Source of the DNA: Prochlorococcus sp. AG-402-L18
GTDB lineage: Bacteria; Cyanobacteriota; Cyanobacteriia; PCC-6307; Cyanobiaceae
Direction: 5' to 3'
Length of the DNA stretch: 64,000 bases
Assembly: GCA_003216725.1 (NCBI GenBank)
Contig: QCIL01000002.1
Span: forward strand, 93,918 to 157,917
Shown: positions 14,941 through 24,100 of the stretch, one piece after another
Position numbering within the stretch: the first letter of the stretch is position 1
Layout: every line of letters starts with the position of its first letter
Notes under the pieces: generated by a model
The model's input: the letters and a program-made list of their open reading frames with translations, nothing else
Told to the model about the DNA's origin: nothing
Databases searched by the model: none
Translations under genes and position numbers: made by a program

Positions 14941-17403
14941 ATGAAGGTTTCTCATAATTGGTTAACAAAATTAGTAGATATTAATTCTACTCCAGAAGAT
15001 CTTTCCGAAAAGCTATCTATTGGTGGCTTTGAGGTCGATTCTCTTCATGATTGCTCAAAAAATGTTAATGGCGTAGTTCTTGGAAAAGTCTTAACAGTTG
15101 TAAAACATAATGATTCTGAAAAATTATCTATTTGTCATGTTGATATTGGCAAAAATAAAAATTTACAAATAATTTGTGGAGCAAAGAACGTTAAGGCTAA
15201 TGTTTATGTTTATGTAGCTACTGTAGGTGCGTATCTAAATGCAATTAATTTAACTATCAAAAAGAGTGAGATAAGAGGAGTCCTTAGTGAGGGAATGATA
15301 TGTTCTTTACATGAATTGGGTTTGGAAGACTCAAGTGAGGGGATAGCAATAGTTGATGATAATATTGCAAATAAGCATGAATTAGGAACTCCTGGAGCTA
15401 ATTTGTTAGATCTCAACGATTTTATTTATGATTTAGCAATAACAGCTAATAGACCTGATGGGATGTCTGTTGTAGGTATTTCAAGAGAGATATCTGCACT
15501 TTTGGAAACAAATCTACATTTTCCGAAAATCTACCACAATTACAAAATAAAAAAAATAGAAAATATTGAACTTTGTTCTGATGCTATTAACTCAAATTGC
15601 TTATACACAATAACTCCAATTGATGGAGTAAATGGAATTGAACCATCTCCTTCATGGATCAAAGATCGAATAGAAAAGTCAGGTATTAACTCTATTAATT
15701 TACTTGTGGATTTAACAAACTATATACTTTTAGAGCAGGGCCAACCCTTACATGCTTTTGATAAAGATAAATTATCAGATTTAATAGGTAAAGAAGCCTT
15801 ACCAGAACACTTTTCTGTAAGAAAGGCAAGGGATAATGAAAGCTTAGTTTGCTTAGATGGTAAAAAATATATATTGAATTCAAATATAACTATTATTGCT
15901 TGCTGTGATATACCGGTGGCGATTGCAGGTGTTATAGGAGGTTTAGAAACTTCTGTAAATGATAAAACATCTTCTATTTATCTAGAAGGAGCAGTTTTTA
16001 ATCCTGTTTCTATAAGAAAATCATCAAAAGAAATGGGAATCAGGACTGAATCTAGTAGTAGATTTGAAAAAGGTATTTCTCATAAAAATACAATAGATTC
16101 TGTTACCCGAGCTATTAATCTCATAGAAGAATTCTTTGGTAAAAAGAATGTAATTATCAACACTTCTAATGAATTAGAAAAGCAAGAAACATTAATAAAA
16201 TTAAGGAGAGACCGTATTCATAAAATACTTGGTCCAATATTAGTAGATAAAGATAAATCTATTTATAATAATTGTCTTGAGAAGAGGAACTTATCTGATA
16301 GAGAAATAGAAGATAAGTTGGAGTTAATTGGTTGTAATTTAATAATTAAAGATTATGGATGGGATGTAAATGTGATTCCAAATAGATCACAAGATTTAAT
16401 AAGAGAAATAGATTTAATTGAAGAAATCTCAAGATTAATAGGATACGATAGGTTTGATTTGAATCTCCCTAATCCAATTAAGCCAGGAAAGCTATCTCCC
16501 TCTCAATTAGCTCTAAGGAAATTAAAAAATGGTTTTACTGAGAATGGATTTAACGAAGTATTATCTTATTCACTTGTTCCAGAGGAAAATAATGATTTAA
16601 TTAAGATTGCAAATCCATTATTGTTAGAAACAAGTTGTCTTAGAGATAATATCTGGCAAGAACATATAAGAATAATTAACCAGAATATAAAATTTGGTCA
16701 AAAAAGCTGTTGGATTTTCGAGGTTGGCAATATTTTTTATAATAATTCTGATTACGTAGAGGAAGAAATTCTTAATGGAGGTATTTATGGTAAGAGTAAA
16801 TTTGAGCAATGGGTTGGATCAGAAAAAGAAAATGATCTAAATTATTATGAAGCTAGAGGAAAGTTGAAGGAAGCCTTATCAAATTTAAATATAAAGATCG
16901 AAGACAAACCAAATGATTCATATGATTTCCTTCATCCAGGGAAAACCTCAAAATTATTTATAGAAGGAAAAGAAGCAGGTTTTTTTGGGGAAATTCATCC
17001 AAAATTACTTGTTGAAAAAAAAGCTTTAAGAAAACTATATTTATTTAGTTTAAAAGTTTCTAATATTTTGGATGCAAGTACAAGAAAAAATAAATGGATT
17101 CCTATATATAAAAAATATCCACTTGTTCCAAAAATAGAAAGAGATATTAATTTTATTTTTAGTAAAAAATATTTAATTAATGAAATTATTAATCAGATCA
17201 AGAAAGCAGGTAAAAATTTATTAGAGGATGTAAATTTAATTGATGTTTTTGAAGATGAATCTTTAGGGAATGAATTTATAAGTTATACGTTTCGATTATC
17301 CTACAGAGATTCTCAAAAAACTTTACTTGATGCAGATATAACTTTGCTTCATAATAATATAATTTCAATAATTGAAAAAAAATATAAAACAAAATTGAGA
17401 TAG
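14941..17403 (+). CDS. pheT: Phenylalanyl-tRNA synthetase beta subunit
   Basis: This 820-residue subunit pairs with PheS to charge tRNA-Phe. Visible domains in order are the N-terminal tRNA-binding OB fold (KVSHNWLTKLVD, then LQIICGAKNV), the B3/B4 editing domain (TANRPDGMSVVGISREI earlier, GIRTESSSRFEKG later), B5 (VIPNRSQDLIREIDLIEEI), the catalytic-like core, and a C-terminal ferredoxin-like anticodon domain (YPLVPKIERDINFI). The length is full. No pheS is adjacent, as is common in cyanobacteria. An operator-like array begins 12 bases after its stop. Confidence 0.98.
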   Translation: MKVSHNWLTKLVDINSTPEDLSEKLSIGGFEVDSLHDCSKNVNGVVLGKVLTVVKHNDSEKLSICHVDIGKNKNLQIICGAKNVKANVYVYVATVGAYLNAINLTIKKSEIRGVLSEGMICSLHELGLEDSSEGIAIVDDNIANKHELGTPGANLLDLNDFIYDLAITANRPDGMSVVGISREISALLETNLHFPKIYHNYKIKKIENIELCSDAINSNCLYTITPIDGVNGIEPSPSWIKDRIEKSGINSINLLVDLTNYILLEQGQPLHAFDKDKLSDLIGKEALPEHFSVRKARDNESLVCLDGKKYILNSNITIIACCDIPVAIAGVIGGLETSVNDKTSSIYLEGAVFNPVSIRKSSKEMGIRTESSSRFEKGISHKNTIDSVTRAINLIEEFFGKKNVIINTSNELEKQETLIKLRRDRIHKILGPILVDKDKSIYNNCLEKRNLSDREIEDKLELIGCNLIIKDYGWDVNVIPNRSQDLIREIDLIEEISRLIGYDRFDLNLPNPIKPGKLSPSQLALRKLKNGFTENGFNEVLSYSLVPEENNDLIKIANPLLLETSCLRDNIWQEHIRIINQNIKFGQKSCWIFEVGNIFYNNSDYVEEEILNGGIYGKSKFEQWVGSEKENDLNYYEARGKLKEALSNLNIKIEDKPNDSYDFLHPGKTSKLFIEGKEAGFFGEIHPKLLVEKKALRKLYLFSLKVSNILDASTRKNKWIPIYKKYPLVPKIERDINFIFSKKYLINEIINQIKKAGKNLLEDVNLIDVFEDESLGNEFISYTFRLSYRDSQKTLLDADITLLHNNIISIIEKKYKTKLR

Positions 17404-17414
17404 ATATTATCATT

Positions 17415-17465
17415 AGTCTAGTATGAGACTATATATGAGTCTAGTATTAATTCTTATATAAGACT
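17415..17465. promoter_or_regulatory. AGACT/AGTCT half-site cluster 1
   Basis: AGTCT occurs at 17415, AGACT at 17426, AGTCT at 17438 and AGACT at 17461, with steps of 11, 12 and 23 bases, so all sit near one face of the helix. The middle pair forms AGACT-N7-AGTCT (17426-17442). The cluster lies between pheT and the 82-aa gene, whose ATG is 45 bases beyond it. A further palindrome, TCTTATATAAGA, overlaps the fourth site. It would suit a repressor or activator that binds cooperatively. Confidence 0.55.
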
Positions 17466-17509
17466 TTTAATAATCATATAAATACATTGGATAGTTTATA
17501 ATAGTATTT

Positions 17510-17758
17510 ATGTATAGTTTATTTTCGTTTATCCTTTCATCATTGTTTTGGGTTCAAGTTCCTCAATGGTCAGATGATTGGTCTAAATGTTCCGTTGATG
17601 TTCCAGATGCTTCATGTCATTGGTATGTGACTGCGCCTGATAATACTTTTGGAGAAGGCTTTGACTGGACTAGCGCACCCTGGTTTGACGCAAATGGACT
17701 AAATGACGTACCTAGTATAGACAGAAAAACAGCTATTCAGAAATTGCAAGATAAGTAG
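17510..17758 (+). CDS. Small Trp/Asp-rich protein of unknown function, possibly exported
   Basis: This 82-residue protein starts with a hydrophobic stretch (MYSLFSFILSSLFWVQVP) that could be a signal peptide. A region rich in Trp, Asp and Pro with two Cys follows (DDWSKCSVDVPDASCHWYV), and then a GF/FDWTSAPWFDANG segment. The C-terminal helix ends AIQKLQDK. It has far less AT-driven composition than random frames here, so it is very likely a real gene. No family is recognised. Its promoter region holds half-site cluster 1 and a hairpin follows its stop. Confidence 0.75.
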   Translation: MYSLFSFILSSLFWVQVPQWSDDWSKCSVDVPDASCHWYVTAPDNTFGEGFDWTSAPWFDANGLNDVPSIDRKTAIQKLQDK

Positions 17759-17778
17759 TACTGTCTTAAAGGCAGTAC
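17758..17778 (+). terminator. Hairpin just after the 82-aa gene
   Basis: GTACTGTC (17758-17765) and GGCAGTAC (17771-17778) form an 8-bp stem with one G-T pair and a 5-base loop TTAAA, beginning at the last base of the stop codon. No clear U-tract follows, so it may be a weak terminator or an mRNA-stabilising stem. Confidence 0.5.
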
Positions 17779-18183
17779 AGGCAGATATAAAATGGAGTTA
17801 TATCAATACTTTTTAAGCATTATTATTTTTATGGACATTGAAAGGACATAATTTATAGATTTATTAATCAATTTGTAATTTTTTTAATAATCATTAAGTA
17901 ATTTGAGGATGGTTTATTAAAATTAAAATTACTATATCTTATTTATCTCGAATAAGACTTTATAATAGACTTATTATAAGTCTTATATGAGATTTAATAT
18001 ACAAAGAAATTTCTTTCATTATTCAAAGTAATTTATTTTTTATTTTTTTATTCATTCAAAATAATTTTATCCATAAATATTGCTAACAAATAATTAATAA
18101 AAAAAGGAAATTCATAACTCTCAGTTATCTTATCATAGACTATATATTAGACTAATTATAAGTCTTATATGAGATTATGTATA
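17779..18183. other. Noncoding stretch between the 82-aa gene and the RHH/J-domain gene
   Basis: About 400 bases hold no convincing reading frame on either strand. The only structure seen is half-site cluster 2 (17955-18002) and cluster 3 (18137-18184). The rest is very AT-rich with poly-A and poly-T runs. For a genome with gaps usually under 100 bases this is long, so a function such as a protein-binding region or an unlisted small RNA is possible. Confidence 0.6.
17955..18002. repeat. AGACT/AGTCT half-site cluster 2 with a 36-bp repeat unit
   Basis: AGACT at 17955 and 17967 and AGTCT at 17979 are spaced by exactly 12 bases. The last two form AGACT-N7-AGTCT. The unit 17967-18002, whose core is ATTATAAGTCTTATATGAGA, recurs with few changes at 18149-18184 in cluster 3, about 182 bases away in the same orientation. 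Confidence 0.6.
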
Positions 18184-18184
18184 C
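18137..18184. repeat. AGACT/AGTCT half-site cluster 3 with a 36-bp repeat unit
   Basis: AGACT at 18137 and 18149 and AGTCT at 18161 repeat the exact 12-base steps of cluster 2. The unit 18149-18184 matches 17967-18002, including ATTATAAGTCTTATATGAGA. It ends at the last base of the RHH/J-domain gene, which is read on the minus strand, so the cluster sits at the 3' side of that gene. Confidence 0.6.
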
Positions 18185-19197
18185 TAATTTCTATATAGAT
18201 TTTTTAGCAGTTGATATGCTTCATTTAATTTTCTCATTTGATCTGTTGATCCTCCAGCATCTGGATGCGTCTCTAAAGCTATTGATTTATAGGCCTCCCT
18301 AATTTTTCGTAATGAATGAGCTGATCCTGCGGATGTTGATAAATTCAATAATTTAAGTGCTCCATGTACAGTCATCGTTGAGTCCAATGTTTCAAATGAA
18401 TTGGATCTGTTATTTCGTTTAAATCTACTTACAAATCTCCTCATTAGTGTTGGTATCCTATTAATTAAATCTGATGTAGCAAAAGGGTCTTCTAAAACGC
18501 CAATCATTAATAAAACAATTTCAAGGGATGGATTTTTCTTTATCCAAAATGGGCATAATTCAGACATAAATTTATTGGCTGCACTCCACGTAAAGGGTAG
18601 ATTTTCTGTTCCATCAAGGTTTGGCCATATATCCCTTCCAAACCAATCCATCGAGGCTTCTACTACATGATCGTTAGGAACTGTTCCATATAAGGTTTTC
18701 CAATGACTAATTATCGCTATTCGACATTTCATTAATTCACTTTCTTTAATTGTATTAATTTGAATATCATTAATATTCTCCTTTAATTTTTCACTATTAA
18801 TACTTCTTCTTAGATTCTTTACTTTTTTTTCAACAAAATTGGGAAGGCTTATATTTGAGTTGGCTTTTTCTTTATATTGATCGTTATTAGAAAATCTTTT
18901 ATTTAAAGATATTTCATTAACTTCTTTTTTAATTTCTGATTTAATTAATACCAATGAAGTATTTTCATCAATATTTAAATTTTCATTATTATTATTTTTC
19001 TCGCTAAAGTCTATTTCTTGCTGTTGGTTCTTAGGTAGTAAATCATCTTCTTGAAGAAGTTCTTTAAGTATTTTTTCAATTACAGGGCCTCTTGCTCTAA
19101 ATCCCCATTCTTTTCGTAATTGATCAAACCTGGAAATTAGTTCCTCAGGTAAATCAATTGAAATTCTTTTTGTATTTGAATTTTCAGGAATATTCAA
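18184..19197 (-). CDS. RHH/J-domain fusion protein
   Basis: This 337-residue protein has an unusual domain order. Residues about 10-50 (KRISIDLPEELISRFDQLR, then RGPVIEKILKELL) look like a ribbon-helix-helix DNA-binding fold. A long Asn/Lys/Glu-rich linker (50-150) follows. Next is a compact domain of unknown type (about 155-265) with many Trp and Phe. Residues about 275-335 form a J-domain with HPD at 311-313 and the final helix MRKLNEAYQLLKNL. A J-domain would recruit DnaK, so DnaK could remodel the protein or its DNA complex. Operator-like clusters lie just beyond the gene's 3' end. The DNA-binding role is inferred from fold and context. Confidence 0.8.
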   Translation of the reverse strand: MNIPENSNTKRISIDLPEELISRFDQLRKEWGFRARGPVIEKILKELLQEDDLLPKNQQQEIDFSEKNNNNENLNIDENTSLVLIKSEIKKEVNEISLNKRFSNNDQYKEKANSNISLPNFVEKKVKNLRRSINSEKLKENINDIQINTIKESELMKCRIAIISHWKTLYGTVPNDHVVEASMDWFGRDIWPNLDGTENLPFTWSAANKFMSELCPFWIKKNPSLEIVLLMIGVLEDPFATSDLINRIPTLMRRFVSRFKRNNRSNSFETLDSTMTVHGALKLLNLSTSAGSAHSLRKIREAYKSIALETHPDAGGSTDQMRKLNEAYQLLKNLYRN

Positions 19198-19341
19198 TAA
19201 TATTTTTCTTTAATATGTAGGAATTTATTTAATTTTATTCAAAAAAAATTGAAAGTCCATATAGAATAATGTTTTTAAATTAAAACCAACTTATTTTTAT
19301 GTCACAAGTTAATTAAGTATTTTTTTATAATAATAATAAAA

Positions 19342-19521
19342 ATGTTTAATTGTTATTTCAAGTCATCCAAAGAAAAAAAGAGTTTTTATCAACATAAGAA
19401 GTTAGAAATGCTCAATTATATTAAGGACTCACTTGAACGTAAAATTGCCTCTGTAACAGCTTCTATAGAGGTTTTAGAAAGCCAAATAAGCAGAGATAAA
19501 GAAGTTGAATTAACTAACTAG
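19342..19521 (+). CDS. Small coiled-coil-like protein (59 aa)
   Basis: The frame starts at ATG 19342 and ends at TAG 19519-19521. After a short basic start (MFNCYFKSSKEKKSFYQHKK) the rest is one heptad-patterned amphipathic helix (DSLERKIASVTASIEVLESQ). It is divergent from the RHH/J-domain gene, sharing a 144-base control region, and convergent with the Ap4A phosphorylase-like gene three bases away. No family is recognised. Confidence 0.6.
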   Translation: MFNCYFKSSKEKKSFYQHKKLEMLNYIKDSLERKIASVTASIEVLESQISRDKEVELTN

Positions 19522-19524
19522 TAT

Positions 19525-20355
19525 TTAAACAAAACTTTCTAGAAGTTTTTCAGGGCCAAGTTTCTTTAAATAATTAATATTCGATTTTTCAGTTACTAAT
19601 AAATATCCTGCAAACCCTAAACCATTAATACTGAAACCATGAATTTTATCATTTTTTCTTTTTATAATAGCTATCCACTTATTAGTTATTAAAATATTGT
19701 AAGGATATATCGGTTTCTTATCACTAATAGGGTCCCCAAGTCCTAATTTCTTGCATAATTCTAAATAAAATTCAAAAATAGAAGATGAATTTTCTAAAAA
19801 ATTAAATTTAGATACAATTATATTTTTTCTAAGCTTACTATTTATATCTTGATATGAGTTCATTTCTAAAAACCACTTTTCTCTTGGGCATGATATCTCA
19901 CCTTTAGATCTACGCAGAAGTTGAAAATGTCTGTGAGGTTGACTTGCACCCGCAATTGGAGAACTATTGAAAAACCATAATCCACTAGTATCTTTATTAA
20001 CTTGTTGGATTGCTCTCCAATCTTTAATATCTAACCATCCATTTTGAGGTTTCCATTCATTCGTAATCAGTAAAATATGTCCTTTTTGTACAGGGTACTT
20101 ATTTAATATTAGTTGATGATTATCACCAATTTTATCAATTTCTAGAATCTTTTCCCATGGACAAAATGGATTCTGCTTAGGACCATAAATTTTTTTTTTA
20201 ATAAATTTTGAAGTATCTAGTTTCCTAATTATGAAGTCGTCTTTTTCATATAAATCTCTTGTAATTATATGAGTTTTGAGAGGATATAATGATTCATCAT
20301 CAATTGATAATCGAGTTTGCTCTAGTGCTTTTTTCCAATATATTTCTAAACTCAT
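19525..20355 (-). CDS. Ap4A phosphorylase-like ATP adenylyltransferase
   Basis: This 276-residue member of the HIT/GalT superfamily is of the Apa1/Apa2 type. The N-terminal Ap4A-binding part contains QNPFCPWEKILEID and HQLILNKYPVQKGHILLIT. The active-site segment is GASQPHRHFQLL, giving the H-x-H-x-Q triad with the nucleophilic histidine. The enzyme cleaves diadenosine tetraphosphate with phosphate to give ATP and ADP, and may act in the sulphur or stress economy. The C-terminal domain (YNILITNKWIAII) is present, so the gene looks complete. Confidence 0.88.
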   Translation of the reverse strand: MSLEIYWKKALEQTRLSIDDESLYPLKTHIITRDLYEKDDFIIRKLDTSKFIKKKIYGPKQNPFCPWEKILEIDKIGDNHQLILNKYPVQKGHILLITNEWKPQNGWLDIKDWRAIQQVNKDTSGLWFFNSSPIAGASQPHRHFQLLRRSKGEISCPREKWFLEMNSYQDINSKLRKNIIVSKFNFLENSSSIFEFYLELCKKLGLGDPISDKKPIYPYNILITNKWIAIIKRKNDKIHGFSINGLGFAGYLLVTEKSNINYLKKLGPEKLLESFV

Positions 20356-20403
20356 TTAAAAAAAATTATCATAATCATTCTAAAAAAAATAATAAATTTG
20401 TAA

Positions 20404-20787
20404 TTACTTTTTATTAAATTGATATTCTTTCAATTTTTCTAGAGGTACTGATTCTAAGACTACAATATTCGTTGATTCTAATATTACTTTTGGTGCAAGA
20501 CCGTCTAATAATGCTTGCTTCCACCTTTCAAGACAAATACACCAATGATCACCATCCTTTAATCCTGGGAAGGAATAAATAGGCATGGGAGTTATTAAAT
20601 CATTACCTTGTGATTTACTATATTTCAGGAAATTATCATCCATTACACAACATATAGAATGATTACCTCCATCATTTTTGTCATAGTTGCAAAATCCATC
20701 TCTGAACCACCCTGTCATAGGTGCGCAACTACAAACCTCAATTTTTTTTCCTAGGACATTCAATTGATCTTGATTATTTATGGTCAT
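20404..20787 (-). CDS. DUF2237-family protein
   Basis: The 127-residue protein shows the DUF2237 pattern: NVLGKKIEVCSCAPMTGWFR at the N terminus, then GNHSICCVMDDNFLKYSKSQ, PGLKDGDHWCICLERWKQAL and a C-terminal AP segment. Conserved cysteines and the GDHWC motif suggest metal binding, but no function is known. It lies upstream of the Ap4A phosphorylase-like gene on the same strand (48-base gap). Confidence 0.85.
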   Translation of the reverse strand: MTINNQDQLNVLGKKIEVCSCAPMTGWFRDGFCNYDKNDGGNHSICCVMDDNFLKYSKSQGNDLITPMPIYSFPGLKDGDHWCICLERWKQALLDGLAPKVILESTNIVVLESVPLEKLKEYQFNKK

Positions 20788-20886
20788 AGATTTTTTTAAT
20801 AATAATAAAATACCAACATTTCTTTAAAAAAGGTTGACGAGTATGGGGGGTAAGGAGGTAATAATTCTAATAAGGTTTTTTTCATT

Positions 20887-21105
20887 ATGGATTGGGACTT
20901 TACTGAAAACATAGCATTTAAAGCTCTTTATGATGCCTTTAAAGATAGTGATGAAACTTCCGCATTAGAATTTTTATCTAGTGATGGTGCTTCATATTAT
21001 CTTGAGTTAACACAGGACGCAGCGGGTGAGGGACTTGATCTGGGTGATAATGAAACGATGGAGGAACTTCAGGAAGAAATTATTGAATATTTAGAAAACA
21101 ACTAA
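20887..21105 (+). CDS. Small acidic protein of unknown function (72 aa)
   Basis: The product is strongly acidic and predicted all-helical: MDWDFTENIAFKALYDAFKD, then ALEFLSSDGASYYLELTQDA, ending EELQEEIIEYLENN. It has no cysteines and no membrane segment. The mixed composition and the well-placed ATG support a real gene. It is convergent with metH, whose stop is 10 bases away. No family is recognised with confidence. Confidence 0.7.
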   Translation: MDWDFTENIAFKALYDAFKDSDETSALEFLSSDGASYYLELTQDAAGEGLDLGDNETMEELQEEIIEYLENN

Positions 21106-21114
21106 AGATTCAGC

Positions 21115-24100
21115 TTAAGCACTGAAATATTTAGCTTTTGAGTGTAATGAAATTATAGCTGTAGTACTTTGTTCAGGATGTAATTGTTCAGATTCATCCA
21201 TTGTCAAGTTAATTCTTTTGGCATCCAACAATGATAATTGTATGTTTGAATCAGATACTTTTGGACATGCAGGATATCCAAATGAATATCTAGCACCTCT
21301 ATATTTTTGAGCTAGTATTTCTCTATTTTTGTCTGGTTCTTCAGTCCTAAAACCACATTCAATACGAATTAATGCATGTACATACTCAGCTAGAGCTTCT
21401 GCTAATTGCACTGTAAGTCCATGGAATAATAAATAATCGCTATATTTATCTTCTTTAAATAGTTTTTGAGAATATTCACTTGAGATGTCACCCATAGTTA
21501 CTGCCTGCATAGGAAATATATCTATTGGTTTATCATTTTTTAAATCACAATAGAAATCAGCTATGCAAAGATTATTCCCAGATTTTTGTCTTGGAAAATT
21601 GAATTGGGAAATTTTATTTAAAGATTTATCATCAAATAAAAATACACTATTATCTTTTCTACCACATCTGAAATATCCATAAACTGCTTTGGGTGAAATC
21701 AGTTTTTTTTCTAGAATTATCTCTAACCATTTATCTAACAACGGTTTAGCATATGAATCCAAATAGTAATTGTATTCATCTACGCTTTGGTTTTTTCCTT
21801 TTTTTATTTGCCATTGTCCGCTGAATAGAGCTTTCTTATCTAAATAAAAAATTAACTTGTTTAAATCTATATCAACGTCGTATAAGACCTTTGTTCCCAA
21901 AAAAGGAGCTTGAATTGGTTCTTCTTCATTTATAAATTTAGATCTTGTAAGATTTTCTTTTAGATTTAATTTGGAGGTCTCAGGATCTATGGATATTGAT
22001 TTATTAACCAATTCAGAGTTGGTTTTTGATGAGGCTAAATTAATATTAATACCTTCCTTATTAATAAATCCCTGTGTATTAGACCAATTTCCCTTTTTTT
22101 TATTATCCATATATTCATTCATGAATTTAAGATCAGTGAACGCATCTTTTCCGTACAATATTTTCCCTTTATATATTTTGCTGCAGTCCTCATTTACAAA
22201 TTTTGGTGTTAAGGCTGCGCCTCCTAATATTACTGGTACACTGATATTCTCTTTGTTAAAAGCCTCTAAATTATCTTTCATAAAAGCAGTTGATTTAACA
22301 AGTAATCCGCTCATAGCGATGCAATCTGCTTTGTGCTTCTTTTGTGCATCAATAATTGCTGAAACATCTTGCTTTATTCCAAGATTTATTACGTCATAAC
22401 CATTATTTGTAAGTATTATGTCAACCAAATTTTTTCCAATATCATGAACATCACCTTTTACAGTTGCAATTAAGAGTTTTCCATTTGATATGTTTTCATC
22501 TACAGTTTCCATATATGGTTCTAAAATTGAAACAGCAAATTTCATTGTTTCAGCGGATTGAAGTACAAATGGCAATTGCATTTGACCTGAGCCAAATAAA
22601 TCTCCTACAACTTTCATCCCATCTAGTAGAAAGGTATTAATTATTTCAAGAGGTTTATATTTTTCTAACGCTTTATTTAATTGATCCTCTAAACCTATTT
22701 TTTCTCCATCAATAATATGATTTTTAAGACTTTCTTCCAGAGTTAGGTTTTTATTTTCTAAAGATGCTTTTTTGAAATCTTGAATAGATAAATCTTGAAA
22801 AGCCTTTGTTAATTCTACTAATGGATCATAAATACATATATCATCTTCAAATTCTCTTTTGTCATATATCAAATCTAAGCAAAGCTTTTTAGTTTCTTCA
22901 GAAATTTTAGATAATGGCAAAATTTTATTTGGTGCGATGATAGCAGAATCCAATCCTGCTTTAATACATTCATCTAAAAATATTGAATTTAGATTAATTC
23001 TAGATAATGGTGAAAGACCAAAACTAATATTTGATATTCCAAGTATGATATGAATATCTGGGAAATTTTCACGAATTTTTGATATAGCAGTAATTGTTTC
23101 TTTAGCGTTTAATCTATCTTCTTCTATCCCAGTAGATATTGGCAAGGCTAATGGATCAAAAAAGAGCTCATAATCTGACAAACCACATTCTCTGGTTCTA
23201 TTAATCGCTCGTTTAACAATCTTATATTTTTTATTTGCATTCCTTGCCATTCCATCTTCATCAATAGTTCCGACAACAAGACCTGAACCATACCCCAAGG
23301 CTAAATTTAGAACTTGATCAAATCTTTGATCACCATCTTCATAATTGGTTGAATTTATAATACATTTACCGCCAGCTGACTTTAATCCACTTTCCATTTT
23401 GTCAGCATCTGTAGAATCAATCATTAAAGGTAAATTTATGTTGGTAACTAGTCTTGAAGTTATTTCTTTCATATCTTTCACACCGTCCCTTCCTACATAG
23501 TCAACATTTACATCAAGAACGTGTGCATTTTCTTTTTGTTGTTGCTTGGCAATTGAAACTAGACCATCCCAATCGTCTTTATTTAGCAACTCCCTTACCT
23601 TTTTAGATCCACTTGCATTTAATCTTTCTCCTACTATCAAAATTGAATTGTCTTGTTTGTATGGCACAGAATTATATATTGATGATGCAGAAGGAATATA
23701 TCCACTTGAATTATTCTTACCTTTTTCGTTAGATCTTTCGTTATCAATAATTTCATCAATTATTGAAGAAAGATATTTAATATGATCAGGTGTCGTCCCA
23801 CAACATCCGCCTATTAATTGAACATTAAAATCATATATAAAATTCATTAACTGCATTTTTAATTCTATTGGCTTTAATCTGTAGTGAGCCACACCACCAA
23901 TATTTTCAGGTAGTCCTGCATTGGGAATACAACTTATAGCGAAGGGTGAATTTTCAGATAAATATTTAATATGCTCCTTCATTTGTTCTGGACCAGTTGC
24001 ACAATTAAGTCCCAGGATATCTATATTAAATGGCTCTAATATTGTTAGTGCAGATGCGATATCAGATCCAACAAGCATAGTACCTGTTGTTTCCATTGTT

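Noticed and set aside
17415..18184. CRISPR array
   Set aside because: The repeats are 5-base half-sites with 11-12 bp steps and one 36-bp unit repeated only twice; there are no regular spacers and no cas genes.
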